From assembly GCA_951640165.1 (NCBI GenBank), contig OX621255.1, forward strand, positions 4,092,001 through 4,156,000: DNA of 64,000 nt, written 5' to 3'. Shown here piece by piece: positions 1 to 10,690 of this stretch. The notes below the pieces were generated by a model that was given only the letters and a program-made list of their open reading frames with translations, ran no database searches and was not told where the DNA came from. This DNA comes from Pseudoips prasinana (taxonomy: Eukaryota > Arthropoda > Insecta > Lepidoptera > Nolidae). Position 1 is the first letter of the stretch. Every line of letters begins with the position of its first letter. The position numbers and the translations under genes are program-made.

Positions 1-165
1 GATATTTTCATTTCTATTTCGCATTGAACAGTGTGGTGTCGCGACGATTATTTTTGTTGACTGTATGCAGGTTTTTTGTTCATAATAAATAGTAAGAAAT
101 AACTTCGTTCCATCCGGGTGTCCCTTGACACCTATCAAGTTTTTAATCAATATTTATAGCTACCT
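1..165 (+). repeat. Dispersed repeat, inverted partner of 62760-62911
   Basis: This stretch is about 90% identical, in reverse orientation, to 62760-62911. Both carry the string CTTCGTTCCATCCGGGTGTC and an A/T-rich segment with two TTTTTT-like runs. The copy begins at the window edge, so its true left end is not visible. No coding potential or known family is recognised; it is probably one end of a dispersed transposable element. Confidence 0.6.
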
Positions 166-252
166 TTCTTCCATACAAACATATTCCTCATTAATTGTTA
201 TTTCTTTTTTTTTAAAGGCATAGTCCGCACTAGCGAAATTCATCCCTATGCG

Positions 253-803
253 GTAGTTAGAATAGAATAGTTTAGAATAGAATAGTTTATTTGCTCGAGA
301 CATGGTTACAGAGATGGTACAAAATACATTTTACAATGGGTACAGCATGTTTCACCGATACTTCGGTATGCAAATTTATTGAATAATATTTTTTTATTAT
401 ATAATTCACTAATCAACACAATCAAATAGAAACACAGAAATATAACAATTATAATACACAATACAGTCTATAGTTAAATTAAGTTCAAAATTGTCAATAA
501 TATAAGTCAATCACCACTACACAATCTAAAATGTCAATACTTATTTCTAAAATTGAGTGCAATACTATTATTAGTTGAATAAATATCATGGTCTTATGTC
601 AGAAATTCCTTTATAGTATAATAACATTTTTCTATAAGCCATTTCTTTAGATGTGTTTTAAATTTTCTTAATGGGAGTTCTCTAATATCTCTAGGGATTT
701 TGTTAAAGATTTTAATAATCATAAATGTACAATTTCTTTTGAAAAGAGTTGTTGATGTTTTAGGTAGTTGTATGTAATCTGTCCGTTGATTATTATATAC
801 TCA
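253..803 (-). mobile_element. 5'-truncated CR1-group LINE, 3' end
   Basis: On the minus strand this is the end of a LINE: the last ~70 codons of ORF2 (594-803), an AT-rich 3' UTR, and a short tandem tail built on CTATTCTA near 253-295. Short tandem tails in place of poly(A) are typical of CR1/L2/Daphne-type elements. The 5' side is cut at a SINE (803-900). Confidence 0.6.
594..803 (-). pseudogene. LINE ORF2 C-terminal remnant
   Basis: The minus strand stays open from about 803 to a TAA at 594-596. It reads a motif series typical of the end of CR1/Daphne ORF2: FNKIPRDIRELPLRKFK followed by KKWLIEKCYYTIKEFL. The same pattern (NKxP..IR, then K..L..AYY..NEF) ends element A's ORF2 at 34006 and the fragment at 56931-57122, so all three belong to one broad LINE group. 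Only the C-terminal tail remains; no catalytic domain is present. Confidence 0.6.
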
Positions 804-900
804 GCCCAAATACACACTACACAGTTGCTCCATGTGGGAATCGACCCCGGGACACGTAATGGTGAAGTGACTGTCTAAACCGATGCGCCACACGTGCAGT
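803..900 (-). mobile_element. SINE-3 fragment (tRNA-headed)
   Basis: The minus strand begins with the head GACTGCACGTGTGGCGCA and contains a pol III box-B-like GTGTCCCGGGGTCGATTCCC. It matches the head of the better-preserved copies at 22459-22628 and 56153-56343. The 3' part is lost. Confidence 0.6.
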
Positions 901-902
901 CC

Positions 903-1216
903 CTAGATTTTTGTCCTAGACGGGATAATTTCGACTAATTCACTTTTCATCATATCTTCCACTACAATATTTCTACTTTTTCAACTAGATTGCGACCTGA
1001 AACATGGTGGTTTGCGAGTTGGATTTTATTTAATTAACAATAAATTTTACTTGAAATAGGAATTAAATTAAAATATCTTTATTTCAAAAAACATTGATCC
1101 ATTATTGGTTGAGTAACAAAACTTATAAAAATCTAGTGTTAGTAATAAAATATAAGAAGTGTAACGTATTACACTTGACGTATCATGGTAGACCGCCATT
1201 TTTAAATTAATTAATC
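903..1216. other. No recognisable feature
   Basis: AT-rich sequence with no credible frame, and no repeat family recognised elsewhere in the window. Confidence 0.5.
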
Positions 1217-1295
1217 TCCGAGCCGTAGGTCTAGCGGTAGCGTGTTCTACTGCAGATAATGAGGTCATGTGTTCGAATCCCAGGATGCGATTTTT
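1217..1295 (+). mobile_element. SINE-4 head fragment
   Basis: It contains GGTCTAGCGGTAGCGTGTTC (box-A region) and GTTCGAATCCCAGG (box-B region), matching the tRNA-like head of the SINE-4 copies at 9359-9690 and 19917-20258. The body after about 1295 does not clearly match those copies. An isolated tRNA pseudogene is the alternative. Confidence 0.5.
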
Positions 1296-1609
1296 TTGTT
1301 GGTATAACGGAATGTACGTAAAGTTGACGTAAGAGTGGTGGAATAGAAGTAGCCTCTGTAAATAAATAAAAATCTTGAAGACTTGCCCCTTGTATTCGCC
1401 CTATATCCTTGTATATCGCACCGAGGTCCCCAGACAGGCAGTCCTGAGTCCCCAAGTCACCTATTAAGAATTTTTAATAACCACAAACAGATCGTTTGGC
1501 TGATAAACTGTTGGTGACACGCAAGTTAGCGATAGGGGTTAATATACCTACTTGAATCTATTTATAGAACTATTTACTAATAATAATGGATATGGTAAAT
1601 ATATATCTG

Positions 1610-1865
1610 ACGGTCACCGTAGCCTAGTTGGTAGTGCTTCTGCCTACGAAGCTGGTGGTCCTGCGTTCGAATCCCGGTAAGTGCAAATATTTGTGTGATG
1701 AGCACGAATATTTGATTCTGAAAGGATGTTTTCTATGTATATAAGTATTTATCTATCTATATAAGTATGTATATCGTCGCCTGGTACCCATAGTACAAGC
1801 TTTGCTTAGTTTGGGGCTAGGATGATCATGTGACATTGTCCCTAGATATTATTATTATTATTATA
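1610..1865 (+). mobile_element. SINE-1, full-length tRNA-derived copy
   Basis: Box A lies in GTAGCCTAGTTGGTAGTG and box B in GTTCGAATCCCGG. These are followed by a conserved body (AATATTTGTGTGATGAGC; TATCTATCTATATAAGTATG), a 3' domain (GTACAAGCTTTGCTTAGTTT) and an (ATT)n tail. Eight copies occur in the window. The organisation resembles the HaSE-type SINEs of moths. Confidence 0.9.
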
Positions 1866-1999
1866 TAATAGTATTGAGTTAAGTTATGTGTAAGTATTCA
1901 AAATATTGAGTTAAATAACGATTTTTTTTAAATGACTCACTGCTACGTCCGACAATTCATAATAATAATATCGGCATCATAATAATTATAACAATTTCA

Positions 2000-2215
2000 T
2001 GCCGCAGGTCGTGGGTTCGATACCCATCCATGTCAGATATTTGTTTGTATCGACTTGTCTGTTTGTCTTGAGTCTGGGTGTAATTATCTATATAAGTATG
2101 TATTTACAAAAGATAAGTTGTATATCAGTTATCTGGTTTCTGTAGTACAAGCTCTGCTTAGTTTAGGATCAGATGGCCGTGTGTAAATAATGTCCCCGGA
2201 TATTATTATTATAAT
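2000..2215 (+). mobile_element. SINE-2, 5'-truncated copy
   Basis: Starts just before box B (GTGGGTTCGATACCC), then the SINE-2 body with GTTTGTCTTGAGTCTGGGTG and the tail GTACAAGCTCTGCTTAGTTT plus (ATT)n. It lacks the left half of the tRNA-like head. Confidence 0.75.
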
Positions 2216-2261
2216 ATTATTGAGTTAAGTAATGATTAAGTATTAAAATACTGAATTAAGT

Positions 2262-2515
2262 AATACTTACTTACTTAGTTATCGTATGGGCAGTGGTTAC
2301 CCTGGTGTCAGAGTTGTGCAAGTCGTCCTTTGGGTCACTGACATGGCTTAACGACTGTTGCCTAATGGCTACAACCGAGACCGACAGCTTAACGAGCCCT
2401 CCGAAGCACGGAGACGCTCAGAAATTAATCCGGCCATGACACTGACCGTAAGACTAGTTGTTTAACCTCGCCATTCACTAACGGACCGGTGAAAGCATCT
2501 GGCTAAGAACTAGTA
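2262..2515 (-). mobile_element. 5S-rRNA-like SINE, minus-strand copy
   Basis: Matches in reverse the element at 63062-63320, whose left end resembles the internal promoter half of 5S rRNA. This copy keeps the middle and right parts (GAGCGTCTCCGTGCTTCGG on the minus strand) and a tail of TAAGTAAGTA type. Confidence 0.65.
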
Positions 2516-2521
2516 TTACAT

Positions 2522-2690
2522 GAATAGAATAGAATACTCTTTATTGTACACACTCTTACACGATAAATTCATAGGACACTAATAACACAATCATGTACAA
2601 TGGGCGGCCTTATCGCATCAAGCGATTTCTTCCAGACAACCTTTGGATGGATAGGAGCTGTAATTACTTTAAAAAAAAATACATGTTTAA
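2522..2690 (-). mobile_element. LINE-Y 3' end
   Basis: Minus-strand LINE tail. It shares ACTCTTTATTGTACA, GGGCGGCCTTAT and CTTCCAGACAACC (plus-strand view) with 26237-26410 and 48430-48690. A (TATTC)n-like tandem tail closes it at 2522-2535. No coding part remains. Confidence 0.5.
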
Positions 2691-2956
2691 GTATTAAAAA
2701 AAAATGTTTATTTGAACAAAATAATAGTTACCAACTAATGATTACAGAATAGTGAATGCACAACTTCAGAAAAAGTACTAGTACTGTCTCCCAAACTAGG
2801 CTATAGCCTGTATTTCGGGAAACAGTGCTCATTCTAATAGGTTTATACAATAAAACAGTGGTGGACGTGGTATTATTGGTAATTTACATATGTGTAAGTT
2901 TTAAAGAAAATTAATTCTAGGTAGGTAAACGCCATTTATATTTGTACTATATAAGA

Positions 2957-2990
2957 ATGTGTGTGTGTGTGTGTGTTAGTGTGTGTCTCT
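2957..2990 (+). repeat. (GT)n microsatellite
   Basis: About ten GT units with one interruption. Confidence 0.9.
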
Positions 2991-3122
2991 ATCTGGTAGC
3001 TTTTACTCAATGTACTTTAGCAGCGCTTCAGTGTTATCATAACCTAGCTGGAGGAGCCAACTGGTTGTAATCGACTTAACTTTATGGATGTTGAAGCCTC
3101 TAATAATAATAATAAATTAGTA

Positions 3123-3315
3123 TAGTTATGTGGCTGAAGGCCAAGAAGAATATCGCCACGCTTGGCAGACGGGTTGGCGACCACAGTTAGATGTTCATAG
3201 TACTTCGAAGAACGATGCTGCCCATTCTCTGGTAGATATTCCCTTGGGATGATTTCTACGCCCCCACGGGATGAGATGGGGTGACGAAATTCTATACCAT
3301 CAGCCACATAGCACA
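3123..3315 (-). mobile_element. RTE-like 3' fragment (family 2)
   Basis: Contains CGCCACGCTTGGCAGACGGG, GGTAGATATTCCCT and ACGGGATGAGATGGGGTGA. The same series appears at 56618-56895 and, reversed, at 58285-58520. Probably the C-terminal coding end plus 3' UTR of a LINE; heavily mutated. Confidence 0.5.
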
Positions 3316-3714
3316 GCTTCCGACATACATTTGTAGAGATAACGTTATCCACTTAATACTGTATCAAAAAAATGGAAATTAATTTGCTGGGTCTTTTTTT
3401 CTTTTTAAAATAGATCAATAAACAAAAGGCCTCTGCGCACTAAATCATGGTTCCACCCTAAAATCGAACACAGCGCACTCGTAGCTTCTTCATAAGAATT
3501 GATGTGCCAAATAAATCAGATACGACATCCTTCTGTCCGTGTGTACGCCCAAACACTTGAATAATAGGGATTTATGGCTATGTGCCGTACACATATGGGG
3601 AATTTTTGATACATTTTGGAGCTTTTGTATGGCATTTGATACCTTAACTAACATTATAATAAATGTAGTTTCAAAAATACCATATTTTTTATAATTATCT
3701 TAGTTAGGATAATT

Positions 3715-4345
3715 AACATACTGCTATCTGATCCCAAACTAGGCAAAGCCTATATTATGGCAACCAGACAACTGATAAACATAATTATCTATATTTAGAA
3801 TTATATAAAAATGTTTTTCAGTTGTCTGAGTACATACATATTATATACAAGCTGTGCCCCGCGGTTTCACCCGCTTTAAAGTAGTTTTGGCGTAAAAGAG
3901 TAACAAACATACATACATACATCTATACTCCCAAACTTTCGCATTTATAATATTAGTAGAATGTCTACCTCTAGCAGTTTTGGCAGTGCACGCCGGAATA
4001 GCTCGCAAATGGTAGATTTTTTCCTACTTGACACTTATCGTCATATTTTGGACAATTCACACAATATCTTTATAAATTGTAGCCTATGTGATATTCTGAT
4101 GTATAAGCTATATTATTGTAAAGTTTCTTTAAAATCTATTCAGTAGTTTTTACGTGAAAGAGTAACAAACACCCATCCATACTTACAAACATTCGCGTTT
4201 ATAATATTAGTATAATAAATTACACCCAGACACAGAACAAATAATCGTGTTCATCACACGAACATTTGTCCCCGGTGGAAATCGAACTGACGGCGTGTGG
4301 ATTATCAGTTAGGTTCACTAACCACTAATTAGACCAACAGGCCAG
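3715..4345 (-). mobile_element. SINE-2, split by a Helitron-like insertion
   Basis: The 3' half (3715-3847) and the head (4219-4345, ending in GGCC of the tRNA-like start) are one minus-strand SINE-2. About 370 bp of foreign sequence separates them. Confidence 0.6.
3848..4218 (-). mobile_element. Helitron-like insertion(s)
   Basis: On the minus strand two copies of TACTAATATTATAAA(T/C)GCG start signatures occur (ending at 4214 and 3957). The 3' end near 3855 is a hairpin, GCGGGTGAAACCGC, followed by GGGGCACAGCTTG, a decayed form of the CTAG end seen at 21735-22055. It may be two overlapping copies of one non-autonomous family. No Rep/helicase coding is present. Confidence 0.55.
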
Positions 4346-5252
4346 TCGAAATTAAACAAAATTGAATAAAAACCTGAAGTTTATTTCTAAATGAGAAAGA
4401 AACTCCGGGTCCTCTACTGGAATTTTTAGGTTAGGATCCATGCCGACAAAGACCGAGTAACTCCAAAACCCGATGTATTGTGTGGTTAATTTTAATTTTA
4501 AGATAACGCCTGTACTATATATATTAATCCAGACGGAATCATTTAGAAAAGATGTAGTAAAATATATCTAAAACTCTAAATATGTAAACTTACAGATCCA
4601 TTTCGACTATACATTGCAAAATTTCTAATACATTTTATTAAACCATGACTATCATAAATTAAATAATAATTCCGTATGATAAATATAAGTCAATAATATA
4701 TTTATACCTAGAATTAATATAAAGTTTATCTGTAATACTACAATTATTATCAATGTTCTGAATATTTACAAAAACTTTTAAAGAAACTGTTTTTCTTTTT
4801 AATTGAATGTTGGACATATGTAATCTCACAAGTCGACTCATCTGATTTTTTAAATTCTTTCAACATTCGAAATGTACATTATTTCAGATGATATAATTAT
4901 TTATATGGAATATATACATTATGTTCCAACCCGGGTGGGGTTAGTCGTTTATAAAGAAACAAAGCCTCTCAGTCTGTACGTGCACATTGGGCCAATGAAG
5001 CATTAGTGAGAGGCCACATTTTTTCCTATCACACGCATTTTCCAATGCCCGATCTGCTAATGGATAGCTATGATCACTGGCATAACGCAACACTGACTGA
5101 AAAATATGAAAAAAAAATGTTTGTCAAAAATCTTTGGTAGGATGAATCTTGAAGCACGTATTTGAATAATGACAATGGTCATATAAATACAAATTTAACT
5201 TTTTGTCAAAGTTCATGGACTTTTTATTTTCTTTTATGTACGTGAATAACTA
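4346..5252. other. No recognisable feature
   Basis: AT-rich intergenic or intronic sequence. The short open frames on both strands have low complexity and no recognised domain. Confidence 0.5.
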
Positions 5253-5308
5253 TGACACTAAGGTAAATTTGACACTTACTACTAAGTGTCAAATTTACCT
5301 TAGTGTCA
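5253..5308. repeat. Perfect 26-bp hairpin
   Basis: Arm TGACACTAAGGTAAATTTGA... at 5253-5278 is exactly reverse-complemented at 5283-5308, with a 4-nt loop CTAC. Outside it, ATAACTAT (5246-5253) recurs inverted near 5323, suggesting a longer decayed fold-back. Confidence 0.9.
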
Positions 5309-5448
5309 CTTCATACTGAATAGTTATGTAATACTTTTATCTATATGCATGCATGTGTATTCACGCAAAGTTTCTGAACCAACAGGTTTAATTATTAAAT
5401 ATGTTTGTAATTTGAATTTCAAAATATAAATATGTTCTTTTTATCATG

Positions 5449-5492
5449 ATCATGAGAATCGATTATATCAGAATATAATCGATTCTCATGAT
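5449..5492. repeat. Perfect 20-bp hairpin
   Basis: ATCATGAGAATCGATTATAT (5449-5468) and its exact reverse complement (5473-5492) flank a 4-nt loop. It lies 140 bp from the hairpin at 5253-5308 but is unrelated in sequence. Confidence 0.9.
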
Positions 5493-6203
5493 ATACAATA
5501 TTATTTGGTTTTAAATCATTTTCAGAACCATAAATAATATAAGACCAATAGTGTCCCTACATTAAATATTTGAAATACTAAACAAACTAGCTATAATGAT
5601 GCCACTATCTTCTAGGATACAGGCTCTTGTCTAGTCTAAAAGATAGAGGTACATAACGTTATCTAGGCTCAGTTGAATTTATTATTATTGTCCTTTGAAC
5701 AATATATTTTTGTTAATTATAATAATATCTGTGCGATAGTATAGTCTTAAACATCCAACCCAAAATTGATCGTAACAAAATGTTGTTTTAACAATCTAGA
5801 TTTCAATGTCAGTTACCACGTTGCGAAACTCTACATTGTTTACGCAGATCTGACGCCGGCATATTGGCTCTGAAAAATGTGCCGATATTTCAACCAATTA
5901 CGAGTGTTAAGTGAAAACCCGGCTTTGACAGGTTTGATTCGACTTTTTGTGATGGCACCTATGTTACCGTACCGCCAATGTTGTCCGTCAATTTGTGTTT
6001 TATCAAAATTTATTTCACATTTGTTTGCTTTACATGTTTTTGGTATTTATGTATTTTAGGGATACAAGCCATCTTTTTTTTTGGGGGAAATATTTCTTGT
6101 TTCGACTAAATAAGGTTAATACGAACAAAAATCTATGTTTCATATATACGACTAGCGATTTTGCGCGGGTTGATAGATCGGATACAACCATAAATTAATG
6201 TTT
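5493..6203. other. No recognisable feature
   Basis: AT-rich. A 60-codon frame at 5877-6059 has no recognised domain and is probably chance. Confidence 0.5.
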
Positions 6204-6385
6204 CATCATCATCATCATATCAGCCGAAAGACGCCGCGCCGAAGATCTACACAATTGCCGGTCTTGCACTATCCGGATCCAGCGATTTCCAGCGACCGAC
6301 CCTCACAAGATCATCAGTCTAACTTGTAGGGCGCCTGCCCACGCTGCGTCTTCCGGTTCGTGGTCGCCACTCGAGAACCTGTTAA
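6204..6385 (-). mobile_element. RTE-clade LINE 3' fragment
   Basis: Antisense of the conserved RTE C-terminus and 3' end seen intact at 11020-11309: ATATCAGCCGAAAGACG start, CGGTCTTGCACTATCC, GCGTCTTCCGGTTCGTGGTC. Frameshifted and diverged. Confidence 0.65.
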
Positions 6386-6506
6386 TTAATGTTTTATTTA
6401 GACAAATTATTTCGATTGTAGACGTGTTTTGATTGATTAATTTGAATAAAAATCGTTTATTGTTGTTTATTTAACCATATAATATAACGGATAAACTCAT
6501 GCACTC

Positions 6507-6700
6507 AATGTACGTAAGGCGCAGCGGTTAAGACAGTAGATGCCACCTCGAGTTCCGAGTTCGATCCCCGCGCAGTACAACTATTTATTTGACTAAAACT
6601 AGTTGTTCTGAGTCTGGATGTACTTTGTGTACATCAATTACATGTTTGTAAAGTACCTCGCAAAAGAAGGAGCATTTCCCTAGTGCGAGAGTTGTATTAA
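6507..6700 (+). mobile_element. SINE-3 copy
   Basis: Head with GGCGCAGCGGTTAAG and box B GAGTTCGATCCCCG, then GTTCTGAGTCTGGATGTA and GTTTGTAAAGTACC, as in the other SINE-3 copies. Confidence 0.7.
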
Positions 6701-6841
6701 AAGAACAAACTACGTATTTAATTTTAAAAATTACTTAAAATAAGCTATATTATCAGCCATTAACAGCCATAAAAATTATCTTTATGAAACTCAACATTTT
6801 TGATATATTGATGAAAAACCTTGCCACCAATATAATTATAA

Positions 6842-7100
6842 TAATATCCTGGGACATTATTCACACACGATCTTCTGATCCCGAACTAAGCAAATCTTGT
6901 ACTATGGAAACCAGATAACTGATATACTACATAATTATACTATTTTTATTTTGTAAATACATACCTATATAGATAATTTACACCCAAACTCAGGACAAAC
7001 AGACATGTTCATGCACACAAATATTTGTCCCGGGTGGGAATCGAACCCACGACCTCCGGCGTGAAAGGCAGCGTATCTACCAACCTAGCCAACAGGCCCA
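6842..7100 (-). mobile_element. SINE-2, full-length copy
   Basis: Minus-strand head GGGCCTGTTGGCTAGGTTGG, box B GTGGGTTCGATTCCCACC, body GTTTGTCCTGAGTTTGGGTG and tail with GTACAAGATTTGCTTAG plus (ATT)n. One of the best-preserved copies of the family. Confidence 0.85.
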
Positions 7101-7854
7101 TCGACTTTCTTGTTTTAATTACTTGTTGTTTCACTATTACAACTATATTGACGACTATTACTAGGTATTACCCATGAAAAAATTCTTAGTTATAATTAAC
7201 CCTGATCTATATGATTAATTCACATAACCTTGTTGATAATAGTCAATAAAAACACGGGCAAAATAAAAAGATATTTGTCCAACTAAAATACAAAATCAAA
7301 ATAAAAATTTACCTTTCTATCTTCTTACCCGTGGGAAGATGAGGCGAGTCGCTAGTTTTAGATAAAAATTAATTATAATTAATTAAAACATACCTCTTAG
7401 AACTACAGATTATCATTTTACTGTTAGGTTTTTTGCCATCTGTGGTAAAAAAAATCTGTTTTGTTCAACTTGCTTTTGCAATTTTTTCTTCTATCTGTCG
7501 CATGTCGCAATATGGTGGCACCCATGGCTCGCATCAGCTGACCGTGTGGCATTTACATTCTGACTTATATGTGCAAGTGCTCTACGGTATTTGTGCTTTG
7601 AACAGTGTATTGATATAAATTTTGTTGTTTACTTGATCGTGACAGACAACGATACAGCTAGTGCGTCTAATAAACCGACCAACGAGGGAAAACCTAGAGT
7701 AATGCAAAAATATCCGACAATTAATTAATATTACGCTGTAAGAGACAAGGTTTCATTTGCATATTGGTTTCATAGAATCACACAACGTATTTTTAATTTG
7801 CATTTATTACAGATCTATAATATTTTATGTCATTACTAAGTTATACTAGAAGCG
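7101..7854. other. No recognisable feature
   Basis: AT-rich. A 61-codon frame at 7433-7618 has a hydrophobic start but no visible gene context, so it is not called. Confidence 0.5.
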
Positions 7855-8087
7855 GGCCTATTCTTTTTTAAAGGCTGGCAACACACTTGCATCTCCTCTG
7901 GTATTGCGAGTGTCCATGGGCGACGGTGACTACATACCATCTGGTCACTCACTTGCATGTTTGCCTTGCTTATAAATAAATAAAATAAACGCAACTCCTC
8001 TAGTGTTTCGAGTGTCTAAGGCCGGCGATCACTTACCATCTGGTCACCCACTTGCATGTGTTCCTTACCAATTAATAAATAAAAAAA
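7855..8087 (+). mobile_element. LINE-V 3' tails, two in tandem
   Basis: Two successive copies of a common lepidopteran LINE 3' end (CTCCTCTGGTATTGCGAGTG, CTTACCATCTGGTCAC, GCTTGCC-like), each followed by an AAATAAATAAA tail. They match the coding end and UTR at 39765-39890. Confidence 0.6.
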
Positions 8088-8616
8088 CCAATGAACATTC
8101 TATTAACGAGTTCCTTCTAAGCTAATAAAAGTCCAAACTCAAGTCAATGATTGATCAGGTAAGATTACCTGAGCTGATTCCCAGTTGGCGTGTTGAGTAG
8201 CAATATGGGGTAATCGCAGGGGAGATCGATTGGGTTATTGATTTTAGTGAGTTGGAGAGGGTAATTAGAGGGTTGGAAGAAAGAATTGGTATATTTAATG
8301 AAAGAAACACAACTGAATTGTTGTTTAGTATTATATTGTTGTAAAAATGGGATATAATCAGAATCAAACATTAGTCATTTATTTATAAACAATATCAATG
8401 GTGATTGAATGTAACATAAATTATTAAAATATACACTAAAATTATTAATATTATCTAAATTCTCTAATAAGCATACATAACCAAAAACAAAAATATAAAA
8501 TAATCACAACAATACATACGTCAATCTAGAACAATTCATAATTTAAAATAAAATGTCAACCAAAATGTCAATCATAATAATATCATGTCAAATAAAATAC
8601 AACAAACTATCTATAG
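8088..8616. other. No recognisable feature
   Basis: AT-rich, no repeat family recognised. Two overlapping minus-strand short frames near 8160-8370 lie in different phases over low-complexity sequence. Confidence 0.5.
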
Positions 8617-8863
8617 ACGGTCACGGTAGCCTAGTTGGTAGTGCTCCTGCCTACGAAGCTGGGTTCGAATCCCGGTAAGTGCAAATATTTGTGTGATGAG
8701 CACGAATATTTGTTTCTGAGTCATGGATGTTTTCTATGTATATAAGTATTTATCTATCTATATATGTATGTATATCGTCGCCTGGTACCCATAGTACAAG
8801 CTTTGCTTAGTTTGGGGCTAGGATGATCTGTGTGACATTGTCCCTAGATATTATTATTATTAT
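8617..8863 (+). mobile_element. SINE-1 copy
   Basis: Complete head to (ATT)n tail, but about eight bases just before box B (GTGGTCCT) are missing, so the tRNA-like T stem is shortened. Confidence 0.88.
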
Positions 8864-8978
8864 AGAGTAGAGACATCTTTCGAAGAGATACGCTTTTAAT
8901 TTACTTTTGAGCTGTTTTATGTATAGTGCAGTGTAATTGTTAATCACAAAGGCAAAAGAAAAAGAATTGTAAACTAAT

Positions 8979-9338
8979 GAGGTCCGACTGGTCGATTTTC
9001 CGCTACGACTACCAGTCTCAATAGGGACCATAGCTACTTGCGTGGGACATGTTATAGTGCACAAGTGTGTGCGCAAACTCATGTGCACTTTATTCCACCG
9101 CTATCTAGTATCCGATGGAACTACAAGCGACACAACCAGAAAGAGGTCAGGCACGGGTTTGCGTGCTCTCCGAAGCACGGAGGCTATAATAGCGTCAAGT
9201 GCCACACTTTAGGCTGTTACTGAGGATTTTACCTTTTTACAGAAATATCTTTTTTTTAGGTCCGACTTCGTAGATATTTGAACGCAAGACCTCAATATCT
9301 GCAGTTTAAGACCCTTCCGCTAGACCAACGCGGCAGTC
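8979..9338 (-). mobile_element. SINE-4 copy
   Basis: Minus-strand head GACTGCCGCGTTGGTCTAGC, then a body with CCTCCGTGCTTCGGAGAG and CACATGAGTTTGCGCACA. It abuts a second SINE-4 copy (9359-9690) in the same orientation, so two insertions lie in tandem. Confidence 0.65.
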
Positions 9339-9358
9339 AATATTCATTTAATAATAAT

Positions 9359-9690
9359 GTCCTCCTAGCCGAATTTCGGCCACGGCGGCCAGGTTCAACA
9401 GAGATTAGCCATCTGCGCGGGACATATTATAGTGCTCAAGTGTGTGCGCAAACATAGGAGCACTATCTATTCCATCATGATCACTCTCATGATCCGATGG
9501 GACGCCTAGAGACACGACCGGAAAGAGGTCAGGCACAGGACCGACGGCTCTACGTGCTCTCCGAGGCACGGGGGTATAATACCGCCAACTTTTTCAGGCT
9601 GATGCTGAGAAATATTTTGGCCCGACCCGGGATTTGAACCCAGGACCTCGTTATCTGCGGGCGAACACGCTACCGCTACACCAACGCATT
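9359..9690 (-). mobile_element. SINE-4 copy
   Basis: Minus-strand tRNA-like head with box-B-like GGTTCAAATCCCGGGTC, then CGTGCCTCGGAGAGCACG and GTGTTTGCGCACAC-like body, ending in CGGCTAGGAGGAC. Close to 19917-20258 in sequence. Confidence 0.75.
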
Positions 9691-9888
9691 AAAATCATAA
9701 CTCCAAAATAAACTTCAGTGCAATACGTAACATTTTCCAAAATCAGTCACCATTGACTAAACACAGACATGGGTTATATGAAAACGTCCTAATTCTAATA
9801 GGGGAGGCAGTTGGCACCACCCTGTAGGGTGACATGGTCCATTTCACCGGCGGGGCCCAACGGGTATGGGCCGTGTATTGATGTTTGT

Positions 9889-10215
9889 GCCCTAGCTTTA
9901 ATTGTTGATACTTAAGGATAGTGTAGGAAGTTTATGTTCATGTAATGATTCATTTATTTATTTTAAAACTGTATGCACAATATTGTACAGAGTCTTTGGA
10001 ATTCTTGCAGACTTGGTGCACGTCTGACTACTAAAAGCAGTGCATTCCACAATCGAACACTTTGTACGGAAAAAGATTTGTCAAGAAAATTAGTAGATGC
10101 GCTGGCATTTTTAACTTGAGATTTTCTGACGATATCAGTTTTTGAGCAAAGCAAGCTCGAGCAAGCAATTTTTGAGATAAGAGGGAGCGGATGGACTAAA
10201 AATAATATTGTAGTT
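9889..10215 (-). mobile_element. LINE 3' end with ORF2 C-terminus
   Basis: Minus-strand frame 9963-10154 reads the typical LINE ORF2 terminus FLDKSFSVQSVRLWNALLL followed by APSLQEFQRL. Its 3' UTR (9889-9960) is repeated almost exactly at 10216-10290 (GTTTGTGCCCTAGCTT...), so part of the element is duplicated. Confidence 0.55.
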
Positions 10216-10690
10216 TGTGCCCTAGCTTCAATTGTTGATACTTAAGGATAGTGTAGGAAGTTTATGTTCATGTAATGATTCATTTAATAATTATTTCAAT
10301 ACAAAATTTTGTGCACAAAAAATTGTACAGAGTTGGACTTAATGCCATAGGCATTATCCTCCAGTCAAGCAAAATACAAATATGTAGTGTTAATTCCGCT
10401 AATAGTTAGTATAATCATGCCGGGATGCAATTTGCACCGGCCTCCCGCCCGCAAAAATGTGCACATGCAAGAAGGACAACATAAAAAAGCAAATTACACG
10501 CGCCAGTACGATACCCAAAACGAGTTACTGAGTGGCGATGCCATTTGCATCCCGGCATGATTAAACTGACAATTAGCGGAATTAACACTACATATTAATT
10601 TTGTATTTTGATTGACTGGAAGATAATGCCTATGGCATTAAGTCCAACTCTGTACAATTTTGTGCATAAAGTATTGAAATAAATAAATGG
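10216..10690. repeat. Large imperfect fold-back
   Basis: Arms of about 120 bp, 10313-10431 and 10547-10668, are inverted copies at roughly 90% identity around a ~115-bp GC-richer centre. Landmarks are GAGTTGGACTTAATGCCATA and its complement, and CATGCCGGGATGCAA and its complement. The inversion extends outward to the TTATTTCAATAC / GTATTGAAATAA flanks. Confidence 0.8.

Noticed and set aside
1630..1680. Genuine tRNA gene
   Set aside because: Box A and box B match, but the same block with a fixed 3' body and (ATT)n tail occurs eight times, so it is a SINE head.
2957..2990. CRISPR-like array
   Set aside because: Only a dinucleotide microsatellite; no spaced repeats anywhere in the window fit a CRISPR array.
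5877..6198. Small secreted or membrane protein frames
   Set aside because: Two overlapping frames in AT-rich DNA with hydrophobic residues expected from T-rich codons; no gene context.
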